Assembly: GCA_029859185.1 (NCBI GenBank)
Contig: JAOUDR010000192.1
Coordinates: 1-6,078 of the forward strand
Direction: 5' to 3'
Length of the DNA stretch: 6,078 nt
Source: Gemmatimonadota bacterium
GTDB lineage: Bacteria; Gemmatimonadota; Gemmatimonadetes; Gemmatimonadales; GWC2-71-9
Shown here in pieces: positions 1 through 6,057 of this stretch (positions are counted from its first letter, which is position 1; the number at the start of each line of letters is the position of its first letter). The translations under genes were made by a program, and so were the position numbers. Under the pieces are notes generated by a model. The model searched no databases, was not told the DNA's origin, and saw only the letters and a list, made by a program, of their open reading frames with translations.

Positions 1-1748
1 CGCCCAGCCTCCACGACGAACGGGGCATCGCCCTGATCACGGTCTTGCTCGTCTTGCTCGTCATTTCGGTGCTGGCGACGGCCTCGATGATGCTGAGCAC
101 GACCAACTCGCTGATCAACCGCTACGCGGACCGGCAGATGGCGCTGGAAGCCGTCGCGGACGCCGGCCTCGAGGAGGCACGGTCGCGCGTCAACGGCGAC
201 AGGACCCTGTACCCCGCTTCGGGGTTCGCGATACTCGAGAACAACGCGCAAGTCGTTGACGCCAACGGCACGGCGATTCCGGACGTCACCCGATCGCTGT
301 ACGTAGGCCCGACGGGCATCACGTCCGGCCAGTACGGCGTGTTCGGGAGCGTCGTCTCGGTTGCGAGCGACCGCTTCGGCAACCGGGTGATCCGCCGCTC
401 GGAGATGACGCAGGAGAGCTTCGCGAAGTTCGCCTACTTCACGGACATCGAGCCCGCGAACATCTCGTTCGGCGGCGGCGACCAGATCTTTGGTCCGGTG
501 CACACCAACGACAACCTCAAGATCTACTCGTCCGGCGCCACGTTCTGGGGCTCGGTGACGACCGCGAAGACCGTGCAGGGCGCCGCGTATGGCACGTTTG
601 CACAGGGGTACACGGAAAACGCCCCAAGGATTCCCATGCCGACTACGGCGGATCTCAACAAGCTGAAGGTTCAGGCGCAGGCCGGGAGTACGGACTTCAC
701 GAGCTCGACCTCCGGATCGAGCGGCCAGGCCACGATGCGGATCGAGTTCATCGCCATCGACCTCGATGGGGACGGCCAGGTGAACGGCGCCAACGAGGGC
801 TTCATCCGCGTCTACAAGTCGAACGACGCGAACTGGGTGTCGGCCGACAAATCGTCGGGAACCGGACTCCAGAACTCGAACAACTGCGGGCATGTCGAGG
901 GGACCGGGCTGTTCAAGACCCTCAGCGCGCACGGCACCACCGGCGCCGATAGCTGGCAGAACGCGGCGGTCGGCGCCGGTCGGCGCTGCTATCTCGGCGG
1001 CGCGCCCGAGATTTCGAACGGCTTCGTGGCGAACGATGGCACGGGGGCCTGGCAGACGTGGCCGGGCGCGGTGAGCGGCTTGCTCGCCGGCCGGCCAGAT
1101 GCGGCGTACCTGTTCCCAATCACGCGGGCGCTCAACCCCAACTTCAAGGGCGTCATCTTCGTCACGGGTAAAGTCGTGGTGAGCGGCGTCTTGCGGGGAA
1201 GGGTCACCGTGGCCGCGACCGACGAGATCATCATCGGCGACGATCTCACATACGCCACCGACCCCGGCGCCGGAACCTGCAACGATATCATGGGCCTCTT
1301 CAGCGGCGTAGACGTGGTCGTTGCCGACAACACGATCAACGCCCCGGTCGATGCCATCGGAAACGGCAGCTACTACACGTTCGACGAGAGCCGCGACGAG
1401 TTCATTCACAGCGTCGTGCTCGCGCTGGACAATTTCACGGTCGAAAACTACGCGAGCCCGACCTCGCTCAACGCGCGCACCGCCGAGGCGTGCGAGACCA
1501 AGCCGTGGGGCCGCGGATGCCTCTATCTCACGGGCGGCATCATCCAGAGACAGCGCGGCGCGGTGGGCACCATCGCGGGCACGGGCGGCACGGGTTACCT
1601 CAAGCGGTACTCCTACGACGCGTGCGCCTATTCGAGCCCGCCGCCCTACTTCCCGACCACGGGGATCTTCTACCGCGGCCGGTACTACGAGGTGGATCCG
1701 ACCGGATTTGATGTGACCGCATACTACCAGATGCTGACCCCGCCCTGA
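1..1748 (+). CDS. PilX/DUF4900-like large minor pilin, 5'-partial
   Basis: This is probably a surface-exposed minor component of a type IV pilus or pseudopilus; its exact role is unknown. The reading frame is open from position 3 with no ATG or GTG before the hydrophobic segment, so the true start lies upstream; the TTG at 45 sits inside the membrane helix and is not the start. The visible N-terminus reads DERGIALITVLLVLLV, a class III prepilin-type signal with likely cleavage between Gly (24-26) and Ile (27-29), followed by the hydrophobic helix and the PilX-style stretch ALEAVADAGLEEAR. Counting residues from 45, a DUF4900-like GPVHTNDNLKIY motif lies at 150-161, an Asp-rich loop at 239-251, a beta-rich region (GVIFVTGKVVVSG) near 369-381, and a Tyr/Pro-rich end with the PPPYFPTTG motif at 532-540. 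Six cysteines lie in the exported part. The N-terminal match is good; the DUF4900 assignment is from memory of the family's motifs. GspK-type pseudopilin is an alternative for the N-terminus only. Confidence 0.82.
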   Translation, partial: PSLHDERGIALITVLLVLLVISVLATASMMLSTTNSLINRYADRQMALEAVADAGLEEARSRVNGDRTLYPASGFAILENNAQVVDANGTAIPDVTRSLYVGPTGITSGQYGVFGSVVSVASDRFGNRVIRRSEMTQESFAKFAYFTDIEPANISFGGGDQIFGPVHTNDNLKIYSSGATFWGSVTTAKTVQGAAYGTFAQGYTENAPRIPMPTTADLNKLKVQAQAGSTDFTSSTSGSSGQATMRIEFIAIDLDGDGQVNGANEGFIRVYKSNDANWVSADKSSGTGLQNSNNCGHVEGTGLFKTLSAHGTTGADSWQNAAVGAGRRCYLGGAPEISNGFVANDGTGAWQTWPGAVSGLLAGRPDAAYLFPITRALNPNFKGVIFVTGKVVVSGVLRGRVTVAATDEIIIGDDLTYATDPGAGTCNDIMGLFSGVDVVVADNTINAPVDAIGNGSYYTFDESRDEFIHSVVLALDNFTVENYASPTSLNARTAEACETKPWGRGCLYLTGGIIQRQRGAVGTIAGTGGTGYLKRYSYDACAYSSPPPYFPTTGIFYRGRYYEVDPTGFDVTAYYQMLTPP

Positions 1749-1764
1749 ACGAGGGCCCCGGACG

Positions 1765-1800
1765 AAGCGCCCGTCACCGCAACGCGGTGGCGGGCGCTTT
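1765..1800 (+). terminator. Rho-independent-type terminator after the pilin gene
   Basis: A 16-bp stem pairs 1765-1780 (AAGCGCCCGTCACCGC) with 1784-1799, closing a 3-nt AAC loop; the only imperfection is a G-U wobble at 1774/1790. The stem ends in TTT (1798-1800), a short U-tract. It lies 16 bp after the pilin stop and 32 bp from the stop of the convergent peptidase gene, so it may also limit read-through from the right, though the T-run on the minus strand is only two bases. Confidence 0.85.
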
Positions 1801-1831
1801 GCCCTACTGCCAGCCCGGACCGTCCGGTCCG

Positions 1832-3931
1832 CTAGTGTCCGAGCAGCTCGTCCACCAACGTCCCCGCGCCGTACACCTTCCGGAGCGCTTCCACGATGCC
1901 CCGGGCGTCCACCCACACCGAGCGAGCCACGGATTGCGTATAGAGGAAGCGGTTGGGAAGCTGCTCGATGTTGCCGTCGAAGATGAGACCCACGACTTCC
2001 CCATCGCGATTGATGACGGGGCTCCCGGAGTTCCCGCCGATGATGTCGTTCGTGGAGACGGCGTTGATCGGCGTCGCGAGATCGAGCTTGTCCTTTGCGT
2101 CGATCCACCGCTGGTGCATGACCCACGGGTCCTGCCCCTTGAACGCGGTCCACCGGTCATACAGACCGTAGAACGTCGTGTACGGCGCCGCGATGGTGCC
2201 GTTGTAGGGATAGCGCGCGACGACGCCGTCCGAGATGCGCAGGCTGAACGTGGCGTCCGGCGCCACGGAGTTCCCGAACACCGCCAGCAGCGCCCGGGCG
2301 ATGCGCTCGTCCTGTTGCGCCTCGCGATCGAAGAGGTCGGTCACCTTCGCGCCCAACTCCCGCTCGAGCGGTTCGATCACCCGCGCCAGTGCGATGAACG
2401 GATCCGACGAGGCCGCGACGGCCGCCGAACCGCCGGTCAACAGGCCGCGGACCTGCTCTGGGTTCGTCAGCACCGTCTGGCCGACCATCGTCGCCGCCGC
2501 CTGTTCCGGTGCTCGGTTGCCGAGCGCCACACGCCGGACCGGGTCGCCCGCCGGCAACTCGTGCGCCATACCCTCGAAGAACGCCGCGAGGATGCGACGC
2601 TCATACAGCGTGTCCACCGTCCCGCCCAGCATGCGCTCGAGTTGCGCGCGGTTGGCCTCCTGGTAGGGACGCGCCCGTTCGGCGTCCGGCTTCGCCATTT
2701 CGATCGGCGCGCGCACCAGCATGCCCGCCACGTTCATGAGCCGCGAGCCGTACATGTTGAAGGTGTGATAGCGTCGCCGCGCGTCGACGCTGGCGAGCGC
2801 CGCGCGGATCTTTGCGATCTCGTCCCACGCACTGCCGTACTGAGCCTTGAGATCCGGATTGGCGGCGACTTTCGCCCGGAACTCCTTCTCCCACGTCGCC
2901 TTCCACTCCATCAGGCCTGGATCGAGCAGCCCGGCGCGGTACCCGGTGACGGCCTTCTGGCTGTTTTCGAGGCCGAAGATCTGGTTCCGGTACGTGCGGG
3001 CACGCTGAGGGTCGGCGCTGCTCAGATCGTGCAGCACAGGGATGCGCGCCGCATAGCCGGTGAGCTGGGCCGGGTACTGCACGTCCCGCAGGTATTCCAT
3101 CTGCGCAATCGTGTTGAGTCGACCGGTCGAGCCGGGATTGCCCACGACAAAGACGAGATCCCCTTCAGCCGATCCCTGGGCGCTCCACACCAAGTGGTCC
3201 GTCGACTCAACCGGCTGGCCATCCTCATAGGCGCGGTAGAAGCTGATGTCGAGGTCGTAGCGCGGATACGTGAAGTTGTCCGGGTCACCACCGAAGAACG
3301 CCGCGGTCCCGTCGGGGGCAAAGACCAGCCGGACGTCGGTGTAACGGCGGAAGGTGTAGAGCTTGTACTGCCCGCCCCGGTACATCGTCACGACCTGGCA
3401 GTTCAGGCTCTCACCGGTGGCCCGGCACCGATCCTGGATGTCCACGATGGCCGCTGCCCGGGCCTCTGCCGCCTGGGTCGGGGTCACGCCACTCGGCACC
3501 GCCGAAACGACGCTGTCCGTCACGTCACGAATCGAGAGCAGTTGATCGAGCCAGAAGTTCGGGCAGGACCGCTCCTCGTCACGCGTCGCGGCGTAGAACC
3601 CGTCCTCGATGAAGTCCTCGCCCTCGCGTGTCACCGCCTCGATGCAGCCGCGGGCACAGTGGTGGTTGGTCATCACGAGGCCCTGCCCCGAAACGAAGGA
3701 CGCCGAACACCCGGGTTGCCGGACCGACGAGAGCCGCACATGGTCGAGCCAGCCCGTGGCCGGCCGGAAGTCGTAGCGGGCCGCCCAGTATGCGAGGGGC
3801 GGGACGTCGAAGGTCCACATGGTCCCGGTCTCGAGTCCCGGGTACTCCCTGACCAGTTCCTGCGCCCCCAACGGGCGCACGGCGAGCACGGCAGCCGCGA
3901 GCGCGAAAGCCGCAAACGTGTAACGTCGCAT
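1832..3931 (-). CDS. S46 family serine dipeptidyl-peptidase (DPP7-like)
   Basis: This is an exported serine exopeptidase expected to release dipeptides from the N-termini of peptides in the periplasm or at the cell surface, feeding peptide and amino-acid uptake. Its 699 residues fit the usual length of about 700-720 for S46 DPP7/DPP11 enzymes. A signal peptide covers about residues 1-24 (ending LGAQ). The mature protein begins with the family's GTMWTFD motif (36-42). The catalytic triad can be assigned by motif: His91 in TNHHC (88-92), Asp228 in PRYDLDISFYR, and Ser635 in GGNSGSP. Asn219 in GDPDNF and Asp652 in IFDG match family positions reported to hold the substrate's amino terminus. Gly653, 18 residues after the catalytic Ser, sits where DPP11 has the Arg that selects Asp/Glu; Gly there is DPP7-like. 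The start ATG at 3929-3931 has a good ribosome binding site. The gene is convergent with the pilin gene and divergent from the DUF1028 gene. Family assignment is firm; substrate preference is inferred. Confidence 0.96.
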   Translation of the reverse strand: MRRYTFAAFALAAAVLAVRPLGAQELVREYPGLETGTMWTFDVPPLAYWAARYDFRPATGWLDHVRLSSVRQPGCSASFVSGQGLVMTNHHCARGCIEAVTREGEDFIEDGFYAATRDEERSCPNFWLDQLLSIRDVTDSVVSAVPSGVTPTQAAEARAAAIVDIQDRCRATGESLNCQVVTMYRGGQYKLYTFRRYTDVRLVFAPDGTAAFFGGDPDNFTYPRYDLDISFYRAYEDGQPVESTDHLVWSAQGSAEGDLVFVVGNPGSTGRLNTIAQMEYLRDVQYPAQLTGYAARIPVLHDLSSADPQRARTYRNQIFGLENSQKAVTGYRAGLLDPGLMEWKATWEKEFRAKVAANPDLKAQYGSAWDEIAKIRAALASVDARRRYHTFNMYGSRLMNVAGMLVRAPIEMAKPDAERARPYQEANRAQLERMLGGTVDTLYERRILAAFFEGMAHELPAGDPVRRVALGNRAPEQAAATMVGQTVLTNPEQVRGLLTGGSAAVAASSDPFIALARVIEPLERELGAKVTDLFDREAQQDERIARALLAVFGNSVAPDATFSLRISDGVVARYPYNGTIAAPYTTFYGLYDRWTAFKGQDPWVMHQRWIDAKDKLDLATPINAVSTNDIIGGNSGSPVINRDGEVVGLIFDGNIEQLPNRFLYTQSVARSVWVDARGIVEALRKVYGAGTLVDELLGH

Positions 3932-3938
3932 GGTGCTT

Positions 3939-3944
3939 CTCCCT
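3939..3944 (-). promoter_or_regulatory. Ribosome binding site of the S46 peptidase gene
   Basis: Read on the minus strand this is AGGGAG, 7 bases before the ATG at 3931-3929. It supports that Met as the start, in agreement with the signal peptide that follows directly. Confidence 0.75.
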
Positions 3945-3982
3945 TATCTGGTTTGGCGATACCTTGGGCCACGGAAGCTGCG

Positions 3983-3999
3983 GGTGACCGCGGATCACC
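3983..3999. repeat. Inverted repeat, possible operator
   Basis: GGTGA (3983-3987) and TCACC (3995-3999) are perfect inverted arms around a 7-base centre that itself begins with the palindrome CCGCGG (3988-3993). It lies about 52-68 bp upstream of the peptidase ATG, in its probable leader or promoter. The size suits a dimeric repressor site, but short dyads are common by chance in GC-rich DNA. Confidence 0.3.
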
Positions 4000-4018
4000 T
4001 ACTGCTCATGCCACCTGC

Positions 4019-4033
4019 TACCCCAATAGGGTA
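4019..4033. repeat. Inverted repeat in the divergent region
   Basis: TACCC (4019-4023) and GGGTA (4029-4033) are perfect inverted arms around CAATA. It sits at the centre of the divergent region, in its AT-richer part, where a regulator could act on both genes. Five-base arms alone are weak evidence. Confidence 0.25.
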
Positions 4034-4120
4034 ATTGCACACCCGGGCACTAAAGCTTCTCTGAAATCGGCGTGAAAGCCAGTGTGGTGCGCGGTTGCCG
4101 GCATTGCCTCACCGTTGACC

Positions 4121-4127
4121 GAGGAGG
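4121..4127 (+). promoter_or_regulatory. Ribosome binding site of the DUF1028 gene
   Basis: GAGGAGG lies 4 bases before the ATG at 4132. It decides the start: the in-frame GTG at 4072 has no comparable site and would put 20 non-signal-like residues in front of a clean signal peptide. The ATG at 4128 abuts the site and is in another frame. Confidence 0.75.
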
Positions 4128-4131
4128 ATGG

Positions 4132-5175
4132 ATGCGACGTGCCACGCTCGTGCTCTGTCTGCTGTGGCCGGTAGCGGCCGTGGCCCAGGAACCGGTCGCC
4201 TGGGGCGATACGCTGCGGTTTGCCACGTTCTCGATTGCCGCCGTGGATACGGCGACCGGAGAGGTCGGCGTGGCGGTCACGACGCGGGTCGCCTGCGTGG
4301 GGAACGCCGTACCGTGGGTGCGCGCGGGCGTCGGCGCGGTGGCGACACAGGCCTTCACACGGGTGGAGTACGGCCCCGAGCTCCTCGACCTGCTCGCCGA
4401 CGGAGTCTCCGCGCCGGAGGCACTGCGCCGTGCGACGGCGGCCGACCCCGGGGCCGCCCGCCGCCAGGTGGGGGTCGTAGGTCTCCGCGGCGGGAGCGCG
4501 CAACACACCGGAGACAGCACGAACGCGTGGGCCGGCCACCGCGCCGGGCCTCACTACGTGACACAGGGCAACTTGCTGGTGGGCCCCGCCGTGCTCGACG
4601 CCGTGGGGACCACGTTCGAGGCGAGTGCGGCAAGCGGACGGCATCTCGCGGACCGGCTGATCGAAGCGTTGGCCGCCGGGCAGGCCGCGGGCGGCGATGC
4701 GCGAAAGGGGCGCGCGCAATCCGCGGCCGTGGTCGTCGCGGATGCGCGACCCGGCATGTCGCGCCGGCCGGACGGGATCACGGCACAGATCAACGTCTGC
4801 GAACACCCGACGCCGGTGGCCGAGCTCCGTCGGATCTACGAGACCATCTCTGAGACGCTCGGGTTCCGGGAGCTCCAGCAGTTCACTGGCAGTGACGTGT
4901 ATCAGCTCCGCGTCATGTTGCACGCCCTGGGGCGCTATCGCCCGGAAGAGGAAACGATCGCGCGCCGCCGTGACGCCATGGTCTACACGCAGGACCTCGT
5001 CGACGCCGTCGATGCCTTCCGGCGAGACCTCGGCCTTGCGACCCCTGACGTCGGATCTCCGCCGGGCTATGTGGACGCCGCGTTCCTTGCTGCCGTGTGG
5101 CGGGCGCTGGAGGACAGCGGGAAGGCCGGAGCGGTACGGGAGCAGTTACGAGCGGTCACACAGGTACGCCGCTAG
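4132..5175 (+). CDS. Exported DUF1028 protein with peptidoglycan-binding-like C-terminus
   Basis: The biochemical role of DUF1028 is not established; the family has an Ntn-hydrolase-like fold, which suggests amide-bond hydrolysis. This member is 347 residues from the ATG at 4132. Residues 1-19 form a signal peptide (MRRATLVLCLLWPVAAVA, then Q), so it should act outside the cytoplasm. The DUF1028 domain spans about 31-235: TFSIAAVD (32-39), the GEVGVAVTTR strand (43-52), PWVRAGVGAVATQA (61-74), AWAGHRAGP (132-140), QGNLL (145-149), and the closing PVAELRRIYE segment (228-237). Residues about 253-327 resemble a peptidoglycan-binding domain: GSDVYQLRVMLHALG, then AVDAFRRDLGL and GYVDAAFLAAVWRAL. 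DUF1028 proteins with such a C-terminal domain are known. The gene is divergent from the S46 peptidase gene and lies 119 bp ahead of the hydroxylase on the same strand; co-transcription is possible but not shown. Family assignment is firm; the C-terminal domain is a motif-level call. Confidence 0.93.
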   Translation: MRRATLVLCLLWPVAAVAQEPVAWGDTLRFATFSIAAVDTATGEVGVAVTTRVACVGNAVPWVRAGVGAVATQAFTRVEYGPELLDLLADGVSAPEALRRATAADPGAARRQVGVVGLRGGSAQHTGDSTNAWAGHRAGPHYVTQGNLLVGPAVLDAVGTTFEASAASGRHLADRLIEALAAGQAAGGDARKGRAQSAAVVVADARPGMSRRPDGITAQINVCEHPTPVAELRRIYETISETLGFRELQQFTGSDVYQLRVMLHALGRYRPEEETIARRRDAMVYTQDLVDAVDAFRRDLGLATPDVGSPPGYVDAAFLAAVWRALEDSGKAGAVREQLRAVTQVRR

Positions 5176-5283
5176 CGTTGACCTGCCTAAAGAGCGTGTG
5201 AACTGGACATGAAGGTCCGCCTTTGCGCTTCCCGAGGCCGTAGGTCACTCGCATTTTCCGGGTGAACTTCGTCCGCGTCCGTT

Positions 5284-5290
5284 GGAGGAG
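5284..5290 (+). promoter_or_regulatory. Ribosome binding site of the hydroxylase gene
   Basis: GGAGGAG lies 4 bases before the ATG at 5295 (6 bases if the GGAGG core is counted). It favours that ATG over the in-frame GTG at 5262, which has no clear site and would add 11 residues with no family resemblance. Confidence 0.75.
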
Positions 5291-5294
5291 CGCC

Positions 5295-5972
5295 ATGGCC
5301 AAGCAGTACGTGTCAAACAAGGATGAGTCCGTCCGGATGTTCAAGTACAACTGGATGGAATTCTTCTCACACGTGCACTGGACCGTTCCGCACATCATCT
5401 ACATCCCCGTCATTACGGTCACGCTGGCGATCGCGGCCGGCAGCCTGCCGGCGACAGAGGTCGTGGCGTACGCGGTCCTCGGTGTCCTCCTATGGACCCC
5501 AATGGAGTACTTTGCCCACCGGTTCGTCTTCCACGCCGGCCCCAAGATCGAGACCGAGGTCCGGGATATCGTGGGGAGCCTCCCGCCCGGCGAGCCGGCG
5601 CTGCAACACATGCAGACGTTCCGGCAGCGCCACTATTTCATCGCGCACGGCGTGCATCACGACTTCCCGAACGACACCAAGCGGCTGGTGTTGCCCCCCT
5701 CGGTGAGCATCCCGCTCGCGGTGTTCTTTTTCGCCCTGTTCCGATGGATCGCCGGGCCGAGCATTGGACCGACCATCTTCGCCGGGTTCGTCGCCGGCTA
5801 CCTGGTCTACGACACGATCCACTACGCGGTGCATCACTTCTCGCTGCACAATCCAGTGCTGCTCTATCTCAAGAAGCACCACTACCGGCACCACTACAAC
5901 GATTCCACCAAGGACTTCGGGGTGACCAGTCCGGCGTGGGATGTCGTGATGGGTACGTTCGGCCGGCGCTAG
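5295..5972 (+). CDS. Membrane di-iron fatty acid hydroxylase (sterol desaturase superfamily)
   Basis: This integral membrane enzyme is expected to hydroxylate an acyl chain or another lipid using O2 and a histidine-bound di-iron centre; the closest resemblance is to fatty acid 2-hydroxylases (Scs7/FA2H type). It has 225 residues. The histidine clusters are complete: H75-x4-H80 (HRFVFH), H118-x2-H121-H122 (HGVHHDFP), H176-x3-H180 (HYAVH) and H196-x2-H199-H200 (HYRHH). Four hydrophobic segments lie at about 31-51, 54-74, 134-154 and 157-179, with the histidine clusters near their ends on one face, as the family requires. The end, DFGVTSPAWDVVMGTF, is also typical. It has no cytochrome b5 domain, unlike yeast Scs7, so electrons must come from a separate protein. 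A 37-residue spacer separates the first two clusters. No lipid-synthesis gene is adjacent, so the substrate is unknown; a carotenoid or sphingolipid hydroxylase remains possible. Confidence 0.92.
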   Translation: MAKQYVSNKDESVRMFKYNWMEFFSHVHWTVPHIIYIPVITVTLAIAAGSLPATEVVAYAVLGVLLWTPMEYFAHRFVFHAGPKIETEVRDIVGSLPPGEPALQHMQTFRQRHYFIAHGVHHDFPNDTKRLVLPPSVSIPLAVFFFALFRWIAGPSIGPTIFAGFVAGYLVYDTIHYAVHHFSLHNPVLLYLKKHHYRHHYNDSTKDFGVTSPAWDVVMGTFGRR

Positions 5973-6001
5973 CCCGGAGAACATGATGTCGGCAGGAACA
6001 C

Positions 6002-6031
6002 GGAGCGCCCCGCCATCCGGCAGGGCGCTCC
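6002..6031 (+). terminator. Hairpin terminator candidate after the hydroxylase gene
   Basis: GGAGCGCCC (6002-6010) pairs perfectly with 6023-6031; after one C-A mismatch, GCC (6012-6014) pairs with GGC (6019-6021) around an ATCC loop. It begins 30 bp after the hydroxylase stop. There is no real U-tract on either strand, so intrinsic termination is less certain than for the hairpin at 1765-1800; it may act as a 3' end stabiliser or a bidirectional terminator. Confidence 0.6.
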
Positions 6032-6057
6032 TGCGTCGTAGGCTGACGGGTCGTTGG

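Larger units (their letters stand above)
3932..4131. promoter_or_regulatory. Divergent intergenic region of the S46 and DUF1028 genes
   Basis: These 200 bp separate two gene starts that point away from each other, so promoters for both should lie here. No pair of -35/-10 boxes with good match and spacing could be fixed on either strand; the AT-richer stretch around 4024-4070 is the likeliest place for them. Two small perfect dyads fall inside (3983-3999 and 4019-4033). The stretch has no convincing coding content. Confidence 0.5.

Noticed and set aside
1787..4075. A 762-codon open frame on the plus strand, opposite the S46 peptidase gene.
   Set aside because: It begins inside the terminator hairpin, has no ribosome binding site or family motif, is rich in Arg/His/Val as expected of a shadow of high-GC coding DNA, and covers a gene with a complete catalytic triad.
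4115..4120. TTGACC as a -35 box for the DUF1028 gene.
   Set aside because: It directly abuts the ribosome binding site, so the -10 box would fall inside the coding region.
4072..4131. GTG start at 4072 for the DUF1028 gene.
   Set aside because: It adds 20 polar residues in front of a signal peptide and lacks a ribosome binding site; ATG at 4132 has GAGGAGG just upstream.
4018..4923. A 301-codon minus-strand open frame opposite the DUF1028 gene.
   Set aside because: Its product has no recognisable motif and runs across the divergent intergenic region; the plus strand carries conserved DUF1028 motifs throughout.
5178..5183. TTGACC as a -35 box for the hydroxylase gene.
   Set aside because: It matches the consensus at five of six bases, but nothing like a -10 box lies 16-18 bases downstream.
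5205..5218. GGAC-ATGAAG-GTCC hairpin after the DUF1028 stop, as a terminator.
   Set aside because: A 4-bp stem with no U-tract is too weak; transcription may well continue into the hydroxylase gene.
5490..5984. 164-codon open frames on both strands over the hydroxylase gene.
   Set aside because: Both are out-of-frame shadows of a gene whose His clusters and membrane helices are intact.
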